NCBI GenBank assembly: GCA_017626325.1
Contig: JAGAIZ010000024.1
Coordinates: forward strand, 1-59,555
DNA length: 59,555 nt
Direction of reading: 5' to 3'
From: Lachnospiraceae bacterium
Lineage (GTDB): Bacteria; Bacillota; Clostridia; Lachnospirales; Lachnospiraceae
The translations under genes and the position numbers were made by a program. Below the pieces are notes generated by a model that was given only the letters and a program-made list of their open reading frames with translations, searched no databases and was not told where the DNA came from. The number at the start of each line of letters is the position of its first letter. Positions within the stretch are counted from its first letter, which is position 1. Shown here piece by piece: positions 8,134 to 15,853 of the stretch.

Positions 8134-8535
8134 CTATCCGACAAATGTGTCGTCATAATAAGGAATAATAAGATGTTCTCCATAATAAATTTCATCATCC
8201 GTCATAGAATTCATGTTCTTAACCTCATTCATGTAATCATTCATAGAGTCATAATGCTCTTCGTCCATATATTCTGCGGCAATGGACCATAAAGTATCGT
8301 TACTGCCTACTGTAATGCTTTTATAATATTTATAGGATGTCTCCGTAGAATCGTCCTTTGCATTGGAACGAAAGCCGCTCAGCGAAACAGAACAGGTAAT
8401 GATAAGGCAAATCGTCATGACACAAATAAGAAAATTCTTCCTCATTTCCCGCTGTCTTCTGATTCTGTTGTTGCGAATCCTTCTCTCTCTTCTTACGTCT
8501 TCTCTACTGTAATCTCTCATCTTATGTCCGTTCAT
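8134..8535 (-). CDS. LysM-domain membrane protein, YneA-like SOS cell-division inhibitor
   Basis: About 133 residues. It has a very basic cytoplasmic N terminus, one membrane helix (about 33-52) and a C-terminal LysM domain (about 72-128, starting ITVGSNDTLWSIAAEYM and ending in YGEHLIIPY). The size, architecture and divergent position next to lexA match YneA, the SOS-induced division inhibitor of Bacillus. The promoter carries LexA boxes. The in-frame GTG at 8556 and ATG at 8547 lack a good ribosome-binding site; the ATG at 8535 has GAAAGGA 12 nt upstream, so I prefer it. The division-inhibitor function is inferred from context. Confidence 0.82.
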   Translation of the reverse strand: MNGHKMRDYSREDVRRERRIRNNRIRRQREMRKNFLICVMTICLIITCSVSLSGFRSNAKDDSTETSYKYYKSITVGSNDTLWSIAAEYMDEEHYDSMNDYMNEVKNMNSMTDDEIYYGEHLIIPYYDDTFVG

Positions 8536-8558
8536 TTCCTCAACCATTCCTTTCACCA

Positions 8559-8570
8559 GAACAAATGTTG
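8559..8570. promoter_or_regulatory. LexA-box-like site 1
   Basis: GAAC-AAAT-GTTG differs by one base from GAAC-N4-GTTC. It overlaps the leader next to the YneA-like ribosome-binding site. Confidence 0.5.
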
Positions 8571-8584
8571 CGAACGAGTGTTCT
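8571..8584. promoter_or_regulatory. LexA box 2
   Basis: CGAAC-GAGT-GTTC fits the Gram-positive SOS box (CGAAC-N4-GTTC) exactly. It lies just downstream of the YneA-like -10 element. Confidence 0.85.
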
Positions 8585-8595
8585 TTATGTTTTGT

Positions 8596-8624
8596 ATTAT
8601 AGCGAACATATTTTCGGATGTCAA
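8596..8624 (-). promoter_or_regulatory. Consensus promoter of the YneA-like gene
   Basis: On the minus strand, TTGACA (8624-8619) and TATAAT (8601-8596) are both perfect and 17 bp apart. A LexA box fills the spacer, so repression by promoter occlusion is expected. Confidence 0.88.
8603..8616. promoter_or_regulatory. LexA box 3, inside the YneA-like promoter spacer
   Basis: CGAAC-ATAT-TTTCG is one mismatch from a perfect palindromic box. It lies between the -35 and -10 elements. Confidence 0.75.
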
Positions 8625-8643
8625 TAGCTTTTTAAAAAATTTT

Positions 8644-8657
8644 CGAACAAATATTCT
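8644..8657. promoter_or_regulatory. LexA box 4, next to the lexA promoter
   Basis: CGAAC-AAAT-ATTCT is one mismatch from GAAC-N4-GTTC. It lies 10 bp upstream of the lexA -35 element, as expected for autoregulation. Confidence 0.65.
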
Positions 8658-8667
8658 GAATATATGT

Positions 8668-8696
8668 TTGCTTTTTATTCTTTGCTGTGTTATGAT
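8668..8696 (+). promoter_or_regulatory. lexA promoter
   Basis: TTGCTT at 8668-8673 and TATGAT at 8691-8696 are spaced by 17 bp. The predicted start is near 8703. Confidence 0.7.
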
Positions 8697-8744
8697 AAAT
8701 ATAACTTTAATAAGATTTTGTGAGAAAGGATAAGGTTATTATTT

Positions 8745-9365
8745 ATGGGATATGGTAAGATCACTGCCAAACAGCAGGAAATTCTTGATTATATTAAGGA
8801 GGAAATTTTGAAGCGCGGTTATCCTCCGGCTGTCCGCGAGATTTGCGAAGCGGTTCATCTTAAATCTACCTCTTCTGTGCATTCCCACCTGGAAACGCTG
8901 GAGAAGAACGGCTACATCAGGCGTGATCCGACTAAGCCACGTGCCATTGAGATCTGTGATGATACTTTTCAGATGGTTCGTACGGAGATGGTGTCGCTTC
9001 CCGTCATCGGACAGGTAGCCGCCGGTCAGCCCATCCTGGCGGAACAGAATATCGAGAGCTACTTCCCTGTTCCCGCAGAGATCGTTCCACCCGGAGAATC
9101 CTTCGTGCTTAAGGTGAAGGGAGATTCCATGATCAACGCAGGAATCTTCAGCGGCGACCAGATTTTTGTAAAAAGCTGCGATACTGCCAGTAACGGCGAT
9201 ATGATCGTTGCCTTAATTGATGATTCCGCTACGGTTAAGACTTTCTATAAAGAAGACGGTCATATTCGTTTACAGCCTGAGAATGATTCTATGGACCCGA
9301 TTATTGTAGACGACTGCCAGATATTAGGTAAGGTGTTTGGCGTTTTCAGATTATACCGCCAGTAA
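8745..9365 (+). CDS. lexA: LexA repressor
   Basis: 206 residues, normal length. The N-terminal winged helix (1-65) has recognition helix [18 protein letters not shown]. The linker carries the Ala93-Gly94 self-cleavage site in VAAGQP, and the C-terminal peptidase domain has catalytic Ser128 (GDSMI) and Lys165 (ATVKTF). It represses the SOS regulon; RecA filaments trigger its self-cleavage after DNA damage. AAGG at 8732-8735 lies 9 nt before the ATG. It is divergent from the YneA-like gene, with shared LexA boxes between them. Confidence 0.97.
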   Translation: MGYGKITAKQQEILDYIKEEILKRGYPPAVREICEAVHLKSTSSVHSHLETLEKNGYIRRDPTKPRAIEICDDTFQMVRTEMVSLPVIGQVAAGQPILAEQNIESYFPVPAEIVPPGESFVLKVKGDSMINAGIFSGDQIFVKSCDTASNGDMIVALIDDSATVKTFYKEDGHIRLQPENDSMDPIIVDDCQILGKVFGVFRLYRQ

Positions 9366-9425
9366 ATTTTGTTTTTTGATTGTTTTATTTTCCAGTATAG
9401 TTGATATCTCATAAGACATAATAAT

Positions 9426-9460
9426 AGTAACTGCTTGGTTCGCTAAGCAGTTACTGTTTT
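9426..9460 (+). terminator. lexA terminator
   Basis: An 11-bp perfect stem (AGTAACTGCTT at 9426-9436 with AAGCAGTTACT at 9445-9455) is followed by GTTTT. Confidence 0.85.
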
Positions 9461-9488
9461 ATGGGTTCTTATGAAAGGGGAATGAAAC

Positions 9489-9710
9489 ATGAAAAATAAA
9501 GCTTTAGATTGTCTTGCCCTGACGATTGCCATCATCGGAGCCATTAACTGGGGCCTGATCGGTCTCTTCAGTTTTGATCTTGTGGCATTTATCTTTGGTA
9601 ATATGTCATGGTTTTCCAGAATTATTTATGCTCTGGTTGGTATTGCCGGTCTCTATATCATTACCTTTTATATGTACGCAGGCGGCGAGACCAGAGAAAT
9701 CGACTCGTAG
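9489..9710 (+). CDS. DUF378 family membrane protein
   Basis: 73 residues with two membrane helices (about 7-30 and 42-62) and the DUF378 signature AINWGLIGLF in the first helix. The function of the family is unknown. GAAAGGGG lies 7-8 nt before the ATG. It sits between the lexA terminator and a bidirectional terminator, so it is a short unit of its own. Confidence 0.85.
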   Translation: MKNKALDCLALTIAIIGAINWGLIGLFSFDLVAFIFGNMSWFSRIIYALVGIAGLYIITFYMYAGGETREIDS

Positions 9711-9786
9711 TAATACAATTCGTATACAGTAGGTACAGTCCGTATGCAACGTGCCCTGTAACAGTATAAGAAGATTTCTCAATGCT

Positions 9787-9831
9787 AAAAAGGAGCAGCA
9801 TTATGAAAAAACATAGTGCTGACTCCTTTTT
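9787..9831. terminator. Bidirectional terminator between DUF378 and rsfS
   Basis: AAAAAGGAG-CAGCA pairs with TGCTG-ACTCCTTTTT with one bulged base, giving T tracts on both strands between convergent genes. Confidence 0.85.
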
Positions 9832-9863
9832 ATCTGAGACTTTTCTTTTTATCTGAGACTTTT
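9826..9863. repeat. 19-bp tandem duplication at the terminator edge
   Basis: The unit CTTTTTATCTGAGACTTTT occurs twice in exact tandem (9826-9844 and 9845-9863). It duplicates the terminator tail. It is probably a slippage event. Confidence 0.85.
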
Positions 9864-9905
9864 TATCAAAAATTTTTATCGGGAACTGTTATTAGAAGCG
9901 GTCTT

Positions 9906-10268
9906 TTATTTCATAATGCTTTCCGTTCCGATCAGCTTACCATCTCTCCAGATCCGTTCCAGATCATAAAACAACCGATTCTCTTTATCAAAAATATGAA
10001 TAATCACATCATTAAAGTCCAGAAGAACCCAGTTCGCATTCTGATAGCCTTCGATCTGCTTTACAGGATAGCCCGCATGTCCCAGAATCTCTTCCACATT
10101 GTCGGACAATGCTTGTATCTGGCTTCTGTTGCTGCCGTTAGCGATGATAAAATAATCCGCAATCACGGATACTTCACTGATATCAATTACCTTGATATCC
10201 TCCGCTTTCTTGTCTTCTAAAGCCTGAATCGCTAATTTTGCCATTTCTCTGGATTTGCTGTTCTCCAT
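9906..10268 (-). CDS. rsfS: Ribosomal silencing factor RsfS
   Basis: 120 residues, full length. It binds L14 on the 50S subunit and blocks subunit joining under nutrient limitation. The RsfS/Iojap core is visible, including SVIADYFIIANG (about residues 34-45) and WVLLDFNDVIIHIF (about 80-93). AAGGAG lies upstream of the ATG. Last gene of the obg-nadD-yqeK run, the usual placement in Firmicutes. Confidence 0.95.
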   Translation of the reverse strand: MENSKSREMAKLAIQALEDKKAEDIKVIDISEVSVIADYFIIANGSNRSQIQALSDNVEEILGHAGYPVKQIEGYQNANWVLLDFNDVIIHIFDKENRLFYDLERIWRDGKLIGTESIMK

Positions 10269-10317
10269 CTCTTCCTCTCCTTATCTGCATTTCGGTTCCC
10301 TTTTGGCCGTTTATTAT

Positions 10318-10908
10318 TCATGTATCATTCGTGATCTGCTTTACATAGAAATCATACGTTTTCTGCGTCATGGTATCCACCTGCCCGCCCTTTTGCGACA
10401 GATAAATCAGCGTGTCACCCAGAATCCTGCGCAGGGCAGCGTCTAAATCCTGATACGCAAGTCTGCGTATTTCCGGCAGATTCCCGGCATGCTTCCGTCC
10501 GGGTTCTATATAATCGGCGATATACACAATTTTTTCCAACAGACTCATATTAGGTCTTCCCGTCGTATGATAACAGATCGCGTTCAGTATATCCTGATCC
10601 TTAATATGATATTTCGTTTTCGCCAGAACGCTGCCGGATTTCGCATGAATCAGCGGTGAATTTTTAGCCAGCTCCGCTTCTGAGAGCCGGATATGATTTT
10701 TCTCACATAAGGCCGCCTGCTTCGAATGACTCATGCATTTGGCGCAATCATGCAGCATACCTGCTGTAAGCGCTCTGTCAACGTCTTCTCCATGAACCAT
10801 AGCAAGATTCGCCGCCGTATAGGCAACGCTGAGCGTATGCTCATAGCGCTTGGCCTCCAATTCCTTTTCCATCGCTTTTCTTAGCTTGCTGATATCTGAT
10901 ACTTTCAT
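10318..10908 (-). CDS. yqeK: HD-domain hydrolase YqeK (symmetrical Ap4A hydrolase)
   Basis: 196 residues of HD-domain fold. Metal ligands are visible: His in the early YEHTLSVA stretch, the HD pair in GMLHDCAK, and later His residues around IHAKSG and CYHTTG. The family cleaves diadenosine tetraphosphate to two ADP. It lies between nadD and rsfS, as in many Firmicutes, and is probably cotranscribed with them. Confidence 0.93.
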   Translation of the reverse strand: MKVSDISKLRKAMEKELEAKRYEHTLSVAYTAANLAMVHGEDVDRALTAGMLHDCAKCMSHSKQAALCEKNHIRLSEAELAKNSPLIHAKSGSVLAKTKYHIKDQDILNAICYHTTGRPNMSLLEKIVYIADYIEPGRKHAGNLPEIRRLAYQDLDAALRRILGDTLIYLSQKGGQVDTMTQKTYDFYVKQITNDT

Positions 10909-10950
10909 ACTCTTCTCGTCCCGCTTAAGCTTATCCTTAATCTTTCCTTC

Positions 10951-11559
10951 TCATGCCTGCTGGTACAAATGATGTGCAGCAATATAATCCGCCACATTCT
11001 GCGGCACATAGTCCGATATAGACTCTCCCGCCGCCGCTTTCCTGCGAATGTCTGAAGAAGAGATATTAAGATAATCCGTCTGCAGCAGAAAAATGCCTGC
11101 ATGATACCGCTCCCTCAGTAACACTATCTGTTCCTCCATCTGCGTTACCGTCTTCTGATCCCGGACCGCCGCCAGAATATGACAACTGGCAAAAATACGT
11201 TCCGGATGCACCCAGTTTACCAGGTTAAACAGGCTGTCCGCTCCCAGAATGAAATAAAACATATCGTCAGGATACCTGGTTTTCAGATTCTCTAACGTCT
11301 CATACGTATACGTATTCCCGGGATGATCGAGTTCTATTCTTGACAAAGCAAAGCCGGGGTGATCCTGTATCGCCAGCGCCGTCATCTCAGCACGTATCTC
11401 ACCTGCCGCCACATCTGTACCTGCTTTCATATAAGGCACGCCGCATGGCATGAATAGAACCTCATCAAGCGCAAACTGTTCCTTCGCCTTGTCCGCTATC
11501 ATCAAATGTCCGTTGTGAATGGGGTTGAATGTTCCGCCCATGATACCGACTTTTTTCAT
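10951..11559 (-). CDS. nadD: Nicotinate-nucleotide adenylyltransferase
   Basis: About 202 residues. It makes deamido-NAD from nicotinate mononucleotide and ATP. The nucleotidyltransferase motif GGTFNPIHNGH is at the very N terminus, and the ISSSDIRR motif near the C terminus closes the active site. The ATG at 11559 is preferred over the in-frame TTG two codons earlier, because MKKVGIMGG is the normal family start. It begins 10 nt after the yhbY stop codon, with only a weak ribosome-binding site, which suggests translational coupling. Confidence 0.95.
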   Translation of the reverse strand: MKKVGIMGGTFNPIHNGHLMIADKAKEQFALDEVLFMPCGVPYMKAGTDVAAGEIRAEMTALAIQDHPGFALSRIELDHPGNTYTYETLENLKTRYPDDMFYFILGADSLFNLVNWVHPERIFASCHILAAVRDQKTVTQMEEQIVLLRERYHAGIFLLQTDYLNISSSDIRRKAAAGESISDYVPQNVADYIAAHHLYQQA

Positions 11560-11569
11560 ATACAATCGC

Positions 11570-11863
11570 CTATGCTTTCGGAAGTTCGATCTTCGGCTTC
11601 TTCCTGTCAGGCTTATACAGCACGATTTTCTTGCCGATCACCTGTACGACCTGGGAATGCGTTCTCTCCGACAGAATCTGCGCAATTTCATTGGGATCGT
11701 CGAAGCAGTTCTTGAGTACTGCTATTTTAATCAACTCCCGCGTATTAAAAGCTTCGCTGACGGCGTTTACCACCTCCGGCGTCAGACTGGACTTCCCCAC
11801 CTGAAAAACCGGATCGATATTCATCGCAAGCCCCTTTAAGTATGCTCTCTGTTTACTGGTCAT
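11570..11863 (-). CDS. yhbY: YhbY family RNA-binding protein
   Basis: 97 residues, one CRM domain with the usual opening LTSKQRAYLKGLA and the GKSSLT turn. These proteins associate with pre-50S ribosomal particles. It is located between obgE and nadD, the normal place in Firmicutes. Confidence 0.94.
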   Translation of the reverse strand: MTSKQRAYLKGLAMNIDPVFQVGKSSLTPEVVNAVSEAFNTRELIKIAVLKNCFDDPNEIAQILSERTHSQVVQVIGKKIVLYKPDRKKPKIELPKA

Positions 11864-11919
11864 ATGAATACCTGTGCCTTTCTCTCAGCCTGCGTATCTG
11901 AGCCGCAGGCATAAATTGC

Positions 11920-13206
11920 CTATTTATAGTAATCAAAGGACAGTCCGTACATTCTTACCGTACTGCCTTCCTCTATGCCTAATTCCTCCAACTGTTTGAG
12001 AATACCGTTCTCCTTTAAGAAGTCCTGGAAGAACTTAAAGCCCTTCTCAGATTCCAGATTCGTATAGGACAGCATCTTTTCGATTCTCGGTCCTTCCACC
12101 ACATACTCATCCGCCGCCTCGTCATAAATAACAGTAAAAGGCTCGCTGTCCATACCGAAATGGAATTCCGGGAAAAATTCCTGCTCAAATACGGTGGGCG
12201 TGGTATCCAGTTCGGAAAGCCTGTTGTTGATGGCGTAGAGAAGCTCTTTCAGCCCCTTTCCGCTGATTGCCGATATTCCATACACCGGAATGCCTTTTGG
12301 CTCAAATTCAGCCTTTATCGCCGCTACAGGGTCATCTTCCGCATAGATCATATCTATTTTATTGGCCGCTATAATCTGCGGACGTCTCGCGATCTCAGGA
12401 TTGTAGGCCTCCAGTTCTTTATTAATGGCATAAATATCCTCGATCGGGTCTCTGCCTTCCGTAGAAGCGGCGTCTACGATATGCACGATTAACTTCGTCC
12501 GTTCGATATGGCGCAGGAACTCATGACCAAGCCCGATGCCTTCGGAAGCGCCCTCAATCAGCCCCGGAATATCCGCAATGACAAACCCCTTGGCGTCTTC
12601 TAAGTCGACCACGCCAAGATTAGGATTCAGCGTCGTAAAATGATAATTGGCAATCTTGGGTCTGGCATTCGTCACCTTGGAAAGAAAGGTGGATTTGCCC
12701 ACATTCGGAAAGCCCACAAGCCCGACATCCGCAATTACCTTAAGCTCTAACAGAAGTTCCAATTCCTGCGCAGGCTGTCCCGGCTGCGCGTATTTGGGCG
12801 CCTGCATGGTGCTTGTAGCGTAATGCTGGTTGCCGTTGCCGCCCCTGCCTCCTTTTAAAAGAAGGAATTTGCGGTTTGCACCGGACATATCCGTAATCAC
12901 CTTACCGCTCTCTGCTTCCTTGATTACGGTTCCTTCCGGTACTTTAATGATGATATCCTCACCGTTTTTACCGGCGCAATTGCGCTTACCGCCTTCTGCG
13001 CCGTCCTTCGCGCAATATTTGCGGATATGTCTGAAATCTGTGAGTGTGTTTAAGCCTTCGTCCACAACAAAATAGACGCTGCCGCCGTTGCCGCCGTCTC
13101 CGCCGTCCGGTCCGCCGTTCGGCACATATTTCTCTCTGCGGAAGGATACGTGTCCGTCTCCGCCTTTTCCGCTTCTTACATAAATTTTCGCACGATCTGC
13201 AAACAT
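11920..13206 (-). CDS. obgE: GTPase Obg
   Basis: 428 residues with three domains: the Gly-rich Obg fold (1-158), the GTPase domain with G1 GFPNVGKST, G3 DIPGLIEGA and G4 NKID, and the C-terminal OCT domain (about 350-428) found in Gram-positive Obg. It acts in late 50S assembly and in stress control. AGGAG lies upstream of the ATG. It follows L27 by 61 bp. Confidence 0.97.
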   Translation of the reverse strand: MFADRAKIYVRSGKGGDGHVSFRREKYVPNGGPDGGDGGNGGSVYFVVDEGLNTLTDFRHIRKYCAKDGAEGGKRNCAGKNGEDIIIKVPEGTVIKEAESGKVITDMSGANRKFLLLKGGRGGNGNQHYATSTMQAPKYAQPGQPAQELELLLELKVIADVGLVGFPNVGKSTFLSKVTNARPKIANYHFTTLNPNLGVVDLEDAKGFVIADIPGLIEGASEGIGLGHEFLRHIERTKLIVHIVDAASTEGRDPIEDIYAINKELEAYNPEIARRPQIIAANKIDMIYAEDDPVAAIKAEFEPKGIPVYGISAISGKGLKELLYAINNRLSELDTTPTVFEQEFFPEFHFGMDSEPFTVIYDEAADEYVVEGPRIEKMLSYTNLESEKGFKFFQDFLKENGILKQLEELGIEEGSTVRMYGLSFDYYK

Positions 13207-13267
13207 AAAGGTCTCCTACTTGAAAAAAGGCTCCAAACACCTTAATGTTCGAAGCCCGGTTCTTTCA

Positions 13268-13552
13268 TTATTTCTCTACAGGATACACAGAAGCCTGTTT
13301 CTTGTCTCTTCCTTTTCTCTCGAAACGAAGAACACCGTCAACTAAAGCAAACAAAGTATCATCGCCGCCGATACCTACATTAGTACCCGGATGAATCTTG
13401 GTTCCGCGCTGTCTGTATAAAATGTTTCCTGCCTTAACGAACTGTCCGTCAGCTCTTTTTGCACCTAATCTCTTGGATTCGGAATCTCTGCCGTTCTTAG
13501 TAGAACCAACACCCTTTTTATGTGCAAAAAATTGAAGGTTCATATTTAACAT
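13268..13552 (-). CDS. rpmA: 50S ribosomal protein L27 with a cleavable N-terminal extension
   Basis: 94 residues from the ATG at 13552, which has GAGGAGGTG 8 nt upstream; an ORF start 18 nt further up has no such site. The first residues [14 protein letters not shown] contain the Firmicutes extension, cut between Phe-Phe and Ala-His by the Prp protease. The gene for Prp lies immediately upstream. The mature protein reaches the peptidyl-transferase centre. Confidence 0.97.
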   Translation of the reverse strand: MLNMNLQFFAHKKGVGSTKNGRDSESKRLGAKRADGQFVKAGNILYRQRGTKIHPGTNVGIGGDDTLFALVDGVLRFERKGRDKKQASVYPVEK

Positions 13553-13556
13553 GGTA

Positions 13557-13889
13557 TTACACCTCCTCAAATGTCAATTTACAATGTTTCTTCCCATATT
13601 GCCGTTCAATCTGGGTAAGTCCAAGCACCAGAGAATCCATAAGCGCCCTGGAAGTCTCCTTCAGGGATGGATTTACAAAAGAACATTGAATGGTTCCTGT
13701 CTCAGCATCCGCCTCAACCGACATTTCTTCCCCGGTAATTTCCTCGAGAGAATTAATCGTGTTAATGACAAGTACCGATAAGGACGCGCAGACGATATCC
13801 TGGCCGTAATCGCCATAACCTGCATGTCCGCTGCATGTAAACCCACGGTATTCTCCTGCTTTCGTCTTACGAAATGTGATCTTTGTCAT
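13557..13889 (-). CDS. prp: Ribosomal-processing cysteine protease Prp
   Basis: 110 residues of the DUF464/YsxB family. The catalytic pair is visible as His22 in SGHAGYG and Cys34 in DIVCASLS. It removes the N-terminal extension of L27. It sits between rplU and rpmA, as in other Firmicutes, 4 nt before the L27 start, so translation is coupled to that of its substrate. Confidence 0.94.
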   Translation of the reverse strand: MTKITFRKTKAGEYRGFTCSGHAGYGDYGQDIVCASLSVLVINTINSLEEITGEEMSVEADAETGTIQCSFVNPSLKETSRALMDSLVLGLTQIERQYGKKHCKLTFEEV

Positions 13890-13968
13890 CTCACACCTCT
13901 ATGCGATACACAAAGCATCAGGCATCAGCCTTCCGGCCAAATGCCTACGCATCAATAAAAATGAATGC

Positions 13969-14274
13969 TTACGCATTGATTTTGTCAATCTTTACCTGTG
14001 TGTATGCTTGTCTATGACCATTTTTCTTGTGATAGCCTGTTTTTCTCTTATACTTGTAAACGATAACTTTACGAGCCTTGCCCTGATCCATAACAGTTCC
14101 TGTTACAGTTGCGTTCTCAACATCAGCAGCAACCTTAAGCTCATTATCGCTGACAGCTATAACCTGGTCAAATGTTACAGAAGCACCTACTTCAACGTTA
14201 AGCTTTTCAACCTTGATAACGTCTCCTTCAGATACTTTGTACTGCTTTCCACCTGTTGCAATAATTGCGTACAT
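13969..14274 (-). CDS. rplU: 50S ribosomal protein L21
   Basis: 101 residues beginning MYAIIATGGKQYKV, the standard L21 start. The ATG at 14274 has AGGAGGTG 4-6 nt upstream, so the longer open frame to 14307 is not used. First gene of the L21-Prp-L27-Obg operon, with its own strong promoter at 14374-14402. Confidence 0.97.
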   Translation of the reverse strand: MYAIIATGGKQYKVSEGDVIKVEKLNVEVGASVTFDQVIAVSDNELKVAADVENATVTGTVMDQGKARKVIVYKYKRKTGYHKKNGHRQAYTQVKIDKINA

Positions 14275-14367
14275 ATGGCACCTCCTATTCATGAACCCTG
14301 CGTTCATTTACTCGCTAGCTTCGGTGACGCCTGTTAAGACATACTTGTACCTCACTATGCGGCATAC
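14275..14367 (-). promoter_or_regulatory. Leader of the rplU operon, candidate L21 leader
   Basis: This is about 93 nt between the predicted transcription start and the L21 ATG. A GTGA/TCAC-bounded stem is possible around 14322-14357. A 6-bp hairpin (ATGAAC/GTTCAT at 14291-14307) sits directly before the ribosome-binding site. Firmicutes rplU operons carry an autoregulatory leader; I cannot match this one to the model by eye. Confidence 0.4.
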
Positions 14368-14373
14368 TCAGAT

Positions 14374-14402
14374 ATCATAACCGTTTTGGCTTTATTTGTC
14401 AA
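14374..14402 (-). promoter_or_regulatory. Promoter of the L21-L27-Obg operon
   Basis: On the minus strand, TTGACA (14402-14397) and TATGAT (14379-14374) are spaced by 17 bp. This is strong, as expected for a ribosomal protein operon. Confidence 0.85.
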
Positions 14403-14473
14403 TGTATATTTTAAAATTTTATAAACTTTGTAAGCCTTATTAATTTTTCAATTTTTGTAATTCTCTTCTTTTT

Positions 14474-15001
14474 TCATCCCTTTTCCGCTGTTTTGCTGTT
14501 CTTTGTAAAAGACAGAAGTTCTTCAAGCTCCTCTTCTCTATAATAGAAGAACATGAGGATTGCCAGGATCGCCACGCCAAAGGTAATGTACATATCAGCC
14601 ACATTAAATTTAGGGAAATTGATCGGCACAAAATAGATAAAATCTACCACATACCGGCACCGGATACGATCGATCAGGTTGCCCACAGCGCCGCTTATGA
14701 TAAATAAGAGACCGTATCTCATTCCCACGAAACGTTTCACCCACGGGAGCTGACAATATTTCCAAAGCATAACGATAATCACAAGAGTTGTTAAGGCAAT
14801 CAGAAATACCTGTCTGCCGGAAAAAGAACTGAATGCGGCTCCTGTGTTTTCCAAGTAGCTGAATTCCAGCACTTTATTGATAATAACAAAGCTGTCTTTT
14901 CCTTTTAATTTCCGGACTGCCAGTAGTTTTGTATACTGATCAAAAAACAGCAGTACAATGACTGATATAATACTTATAATATAATATTTTATATTTTTCA
15001 T
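14474..15001 (-). CDS. lspA: Lipoprotein signal peptidase (signal peptidase II)
   Basis: 175 residues with four membrane helices. The family motifs are all present: LDQ-like FDQYTK (about 20-25), ENTGAAF (about 51-57), GAVGNLIDR with the first catalytic Asp, VVDFI, and FNVAD with the second catalytic Asp. It cleaves prolipoproteins before the lipidated Cys; the binding-protein lipoprotein encoded at 30276-31595 would be a substrate. The C terminus has a short acidic/basic tail. Confidence 0.95.
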   Translation of the reverse strand: MKNIKYYIISIISVIVLLFFDQYTKLLAVRKLKGKDSFVIINKVLEFSYLENTGAAFSSFSGRQVFLIALTTLVIIVMLWKYCQLPWVKRFVGMRYGLLFIISGAVGNLIDRIRCRYVVDFIYFVPINFPKFNVADMYITFGVAILAILMFFYYREEELEELLSFTKNSKTAEKG

Positions 15002-15079
15002 TTCAGGGACATCCTTTCCTTGCCTGTTTTATCTATATCACAATTTTTATTAACCAAATAGATGGGAAACAAAATATAT

Positions 15080-15178
15080 TTAATCCTTGTGCCGCACGAT
15101 AATGGTATCCGCCCAATTATTCAGGTATCCGCAGACATCTCTTAAATCTTCCTTTTTATCCAGCGTATCACTTGGAGA
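15080..15178 (-). pseudogene. In-frame continuation after the TAG stop of the upstream gene
   Basis: After the TAG at 15181-15179 the same frame stays open for 32 codons to a TAA at 15080-15082. The encoded peptide looks like real protein: SPSDTLDKKEDLRDVCGYLN, then NWADTIIVRHKD, which forms an amphipathic helix followed by a beta strand. This suggests that the ancestral protein was about 251 residues and has been cut short, or that the TAG is read through. Confidence 0.45.
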
Positions 15179-15835
15179 CTAGAAATCCAACGCTGTTCCG
15201 TTCTCCCATTCCCGGCAGTAACGCAGGTGCTCCGCTTCCATATTCAGGAATTTTTCCGCATTCTGGGGCAGTACGATCGGTTCAATCGTATTTGCAGTGT
15301 AATTACAGACATAAATCGTCTTCACACAGTTTAGAAACACCCGGTCAAAGCGCTCCTTTTTGTTTTCCTGTGTCAAACGCATATACTCAAAAATCGCTCC
15401 CGCATCAATATCATTCTCGTCCGCCGGATGCAGAAAAAGATAAAGTCCGTTATATCTCTTGTGCACGTAATTCGTATTCAGCTTTTCCAGCTTTCTGTCA
15501 AAACGGTATTTTGCTTTGGAAAGATAATCCTGATGCACTGTACGATCCGGCAATATCGCCCAAAATCTTCCGTTGTAAAAATTCAGGCGTTTACCATATT
15601 TCTCAAACGCCTGCGGAGGCAGTTCCTCCTTCAGACAGCCAAGATATTTCTCGATAAATCTCTCCTCCTGCCCGTCATACGGAAGAAGCGCCTGGCTGAC
15701 TTCCAGACCAAAATCCATCGTGTCATTGATCCAGTCCGGGGATTCGCTCTTGATAAAGTATGGTTGATATTCTTTCCAAAGATACTTGAGCGATACCGCC
15801 GCATAGATTTCATTCAAAAGTTTTTCATAAGCCAC
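15179..15835 (-). CDS. Hypothetical protein, possibly truncated by an in-frame TAG
   Basis: 218 residues, soluble, rich in Tyr, Phe and charged residues, with no signal peptide or membrane segment. I do not recognise the family. GTG at 15835 is the likely start, with AAAAAGGACAGG upstream; it begins just after the NUDIX gene, so the two are probably coupled. The C terminus ends at TAG, but the frame then continues for 32 protein-like codons (see 15080-15178). LspA follows downstream. Confidence 0.65.
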   Translation of the reverse strand: MAYEKLLNEIYAAVSLKYLWKEYQPYFIKSESPDWINDTMDFGLEVSQALLPYDGQEERFIEKYLGCLKEELPPQAFEKYGKRLNFYNGRFWAILPDRTVHQDYLSKAKYRFDRKLEKLNTNYVHKRYNGLYLFLHPADENDIDAGAIFEYMRLTQENKKERFDRVFLNCVKTIYVCNYTANTIEPIVLPQNAEKFLNMEAEHLRYCREWENGTALDF

Positions 15836-15853
15836 AGCACTTACCTGTCCTTT

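Noticed and set aside
9826-9863. Start of a CRISPR-like or regulatory repeat array
   Set aside because: Only two tandem copies without spacers; a simple duplication of the terminator tail.
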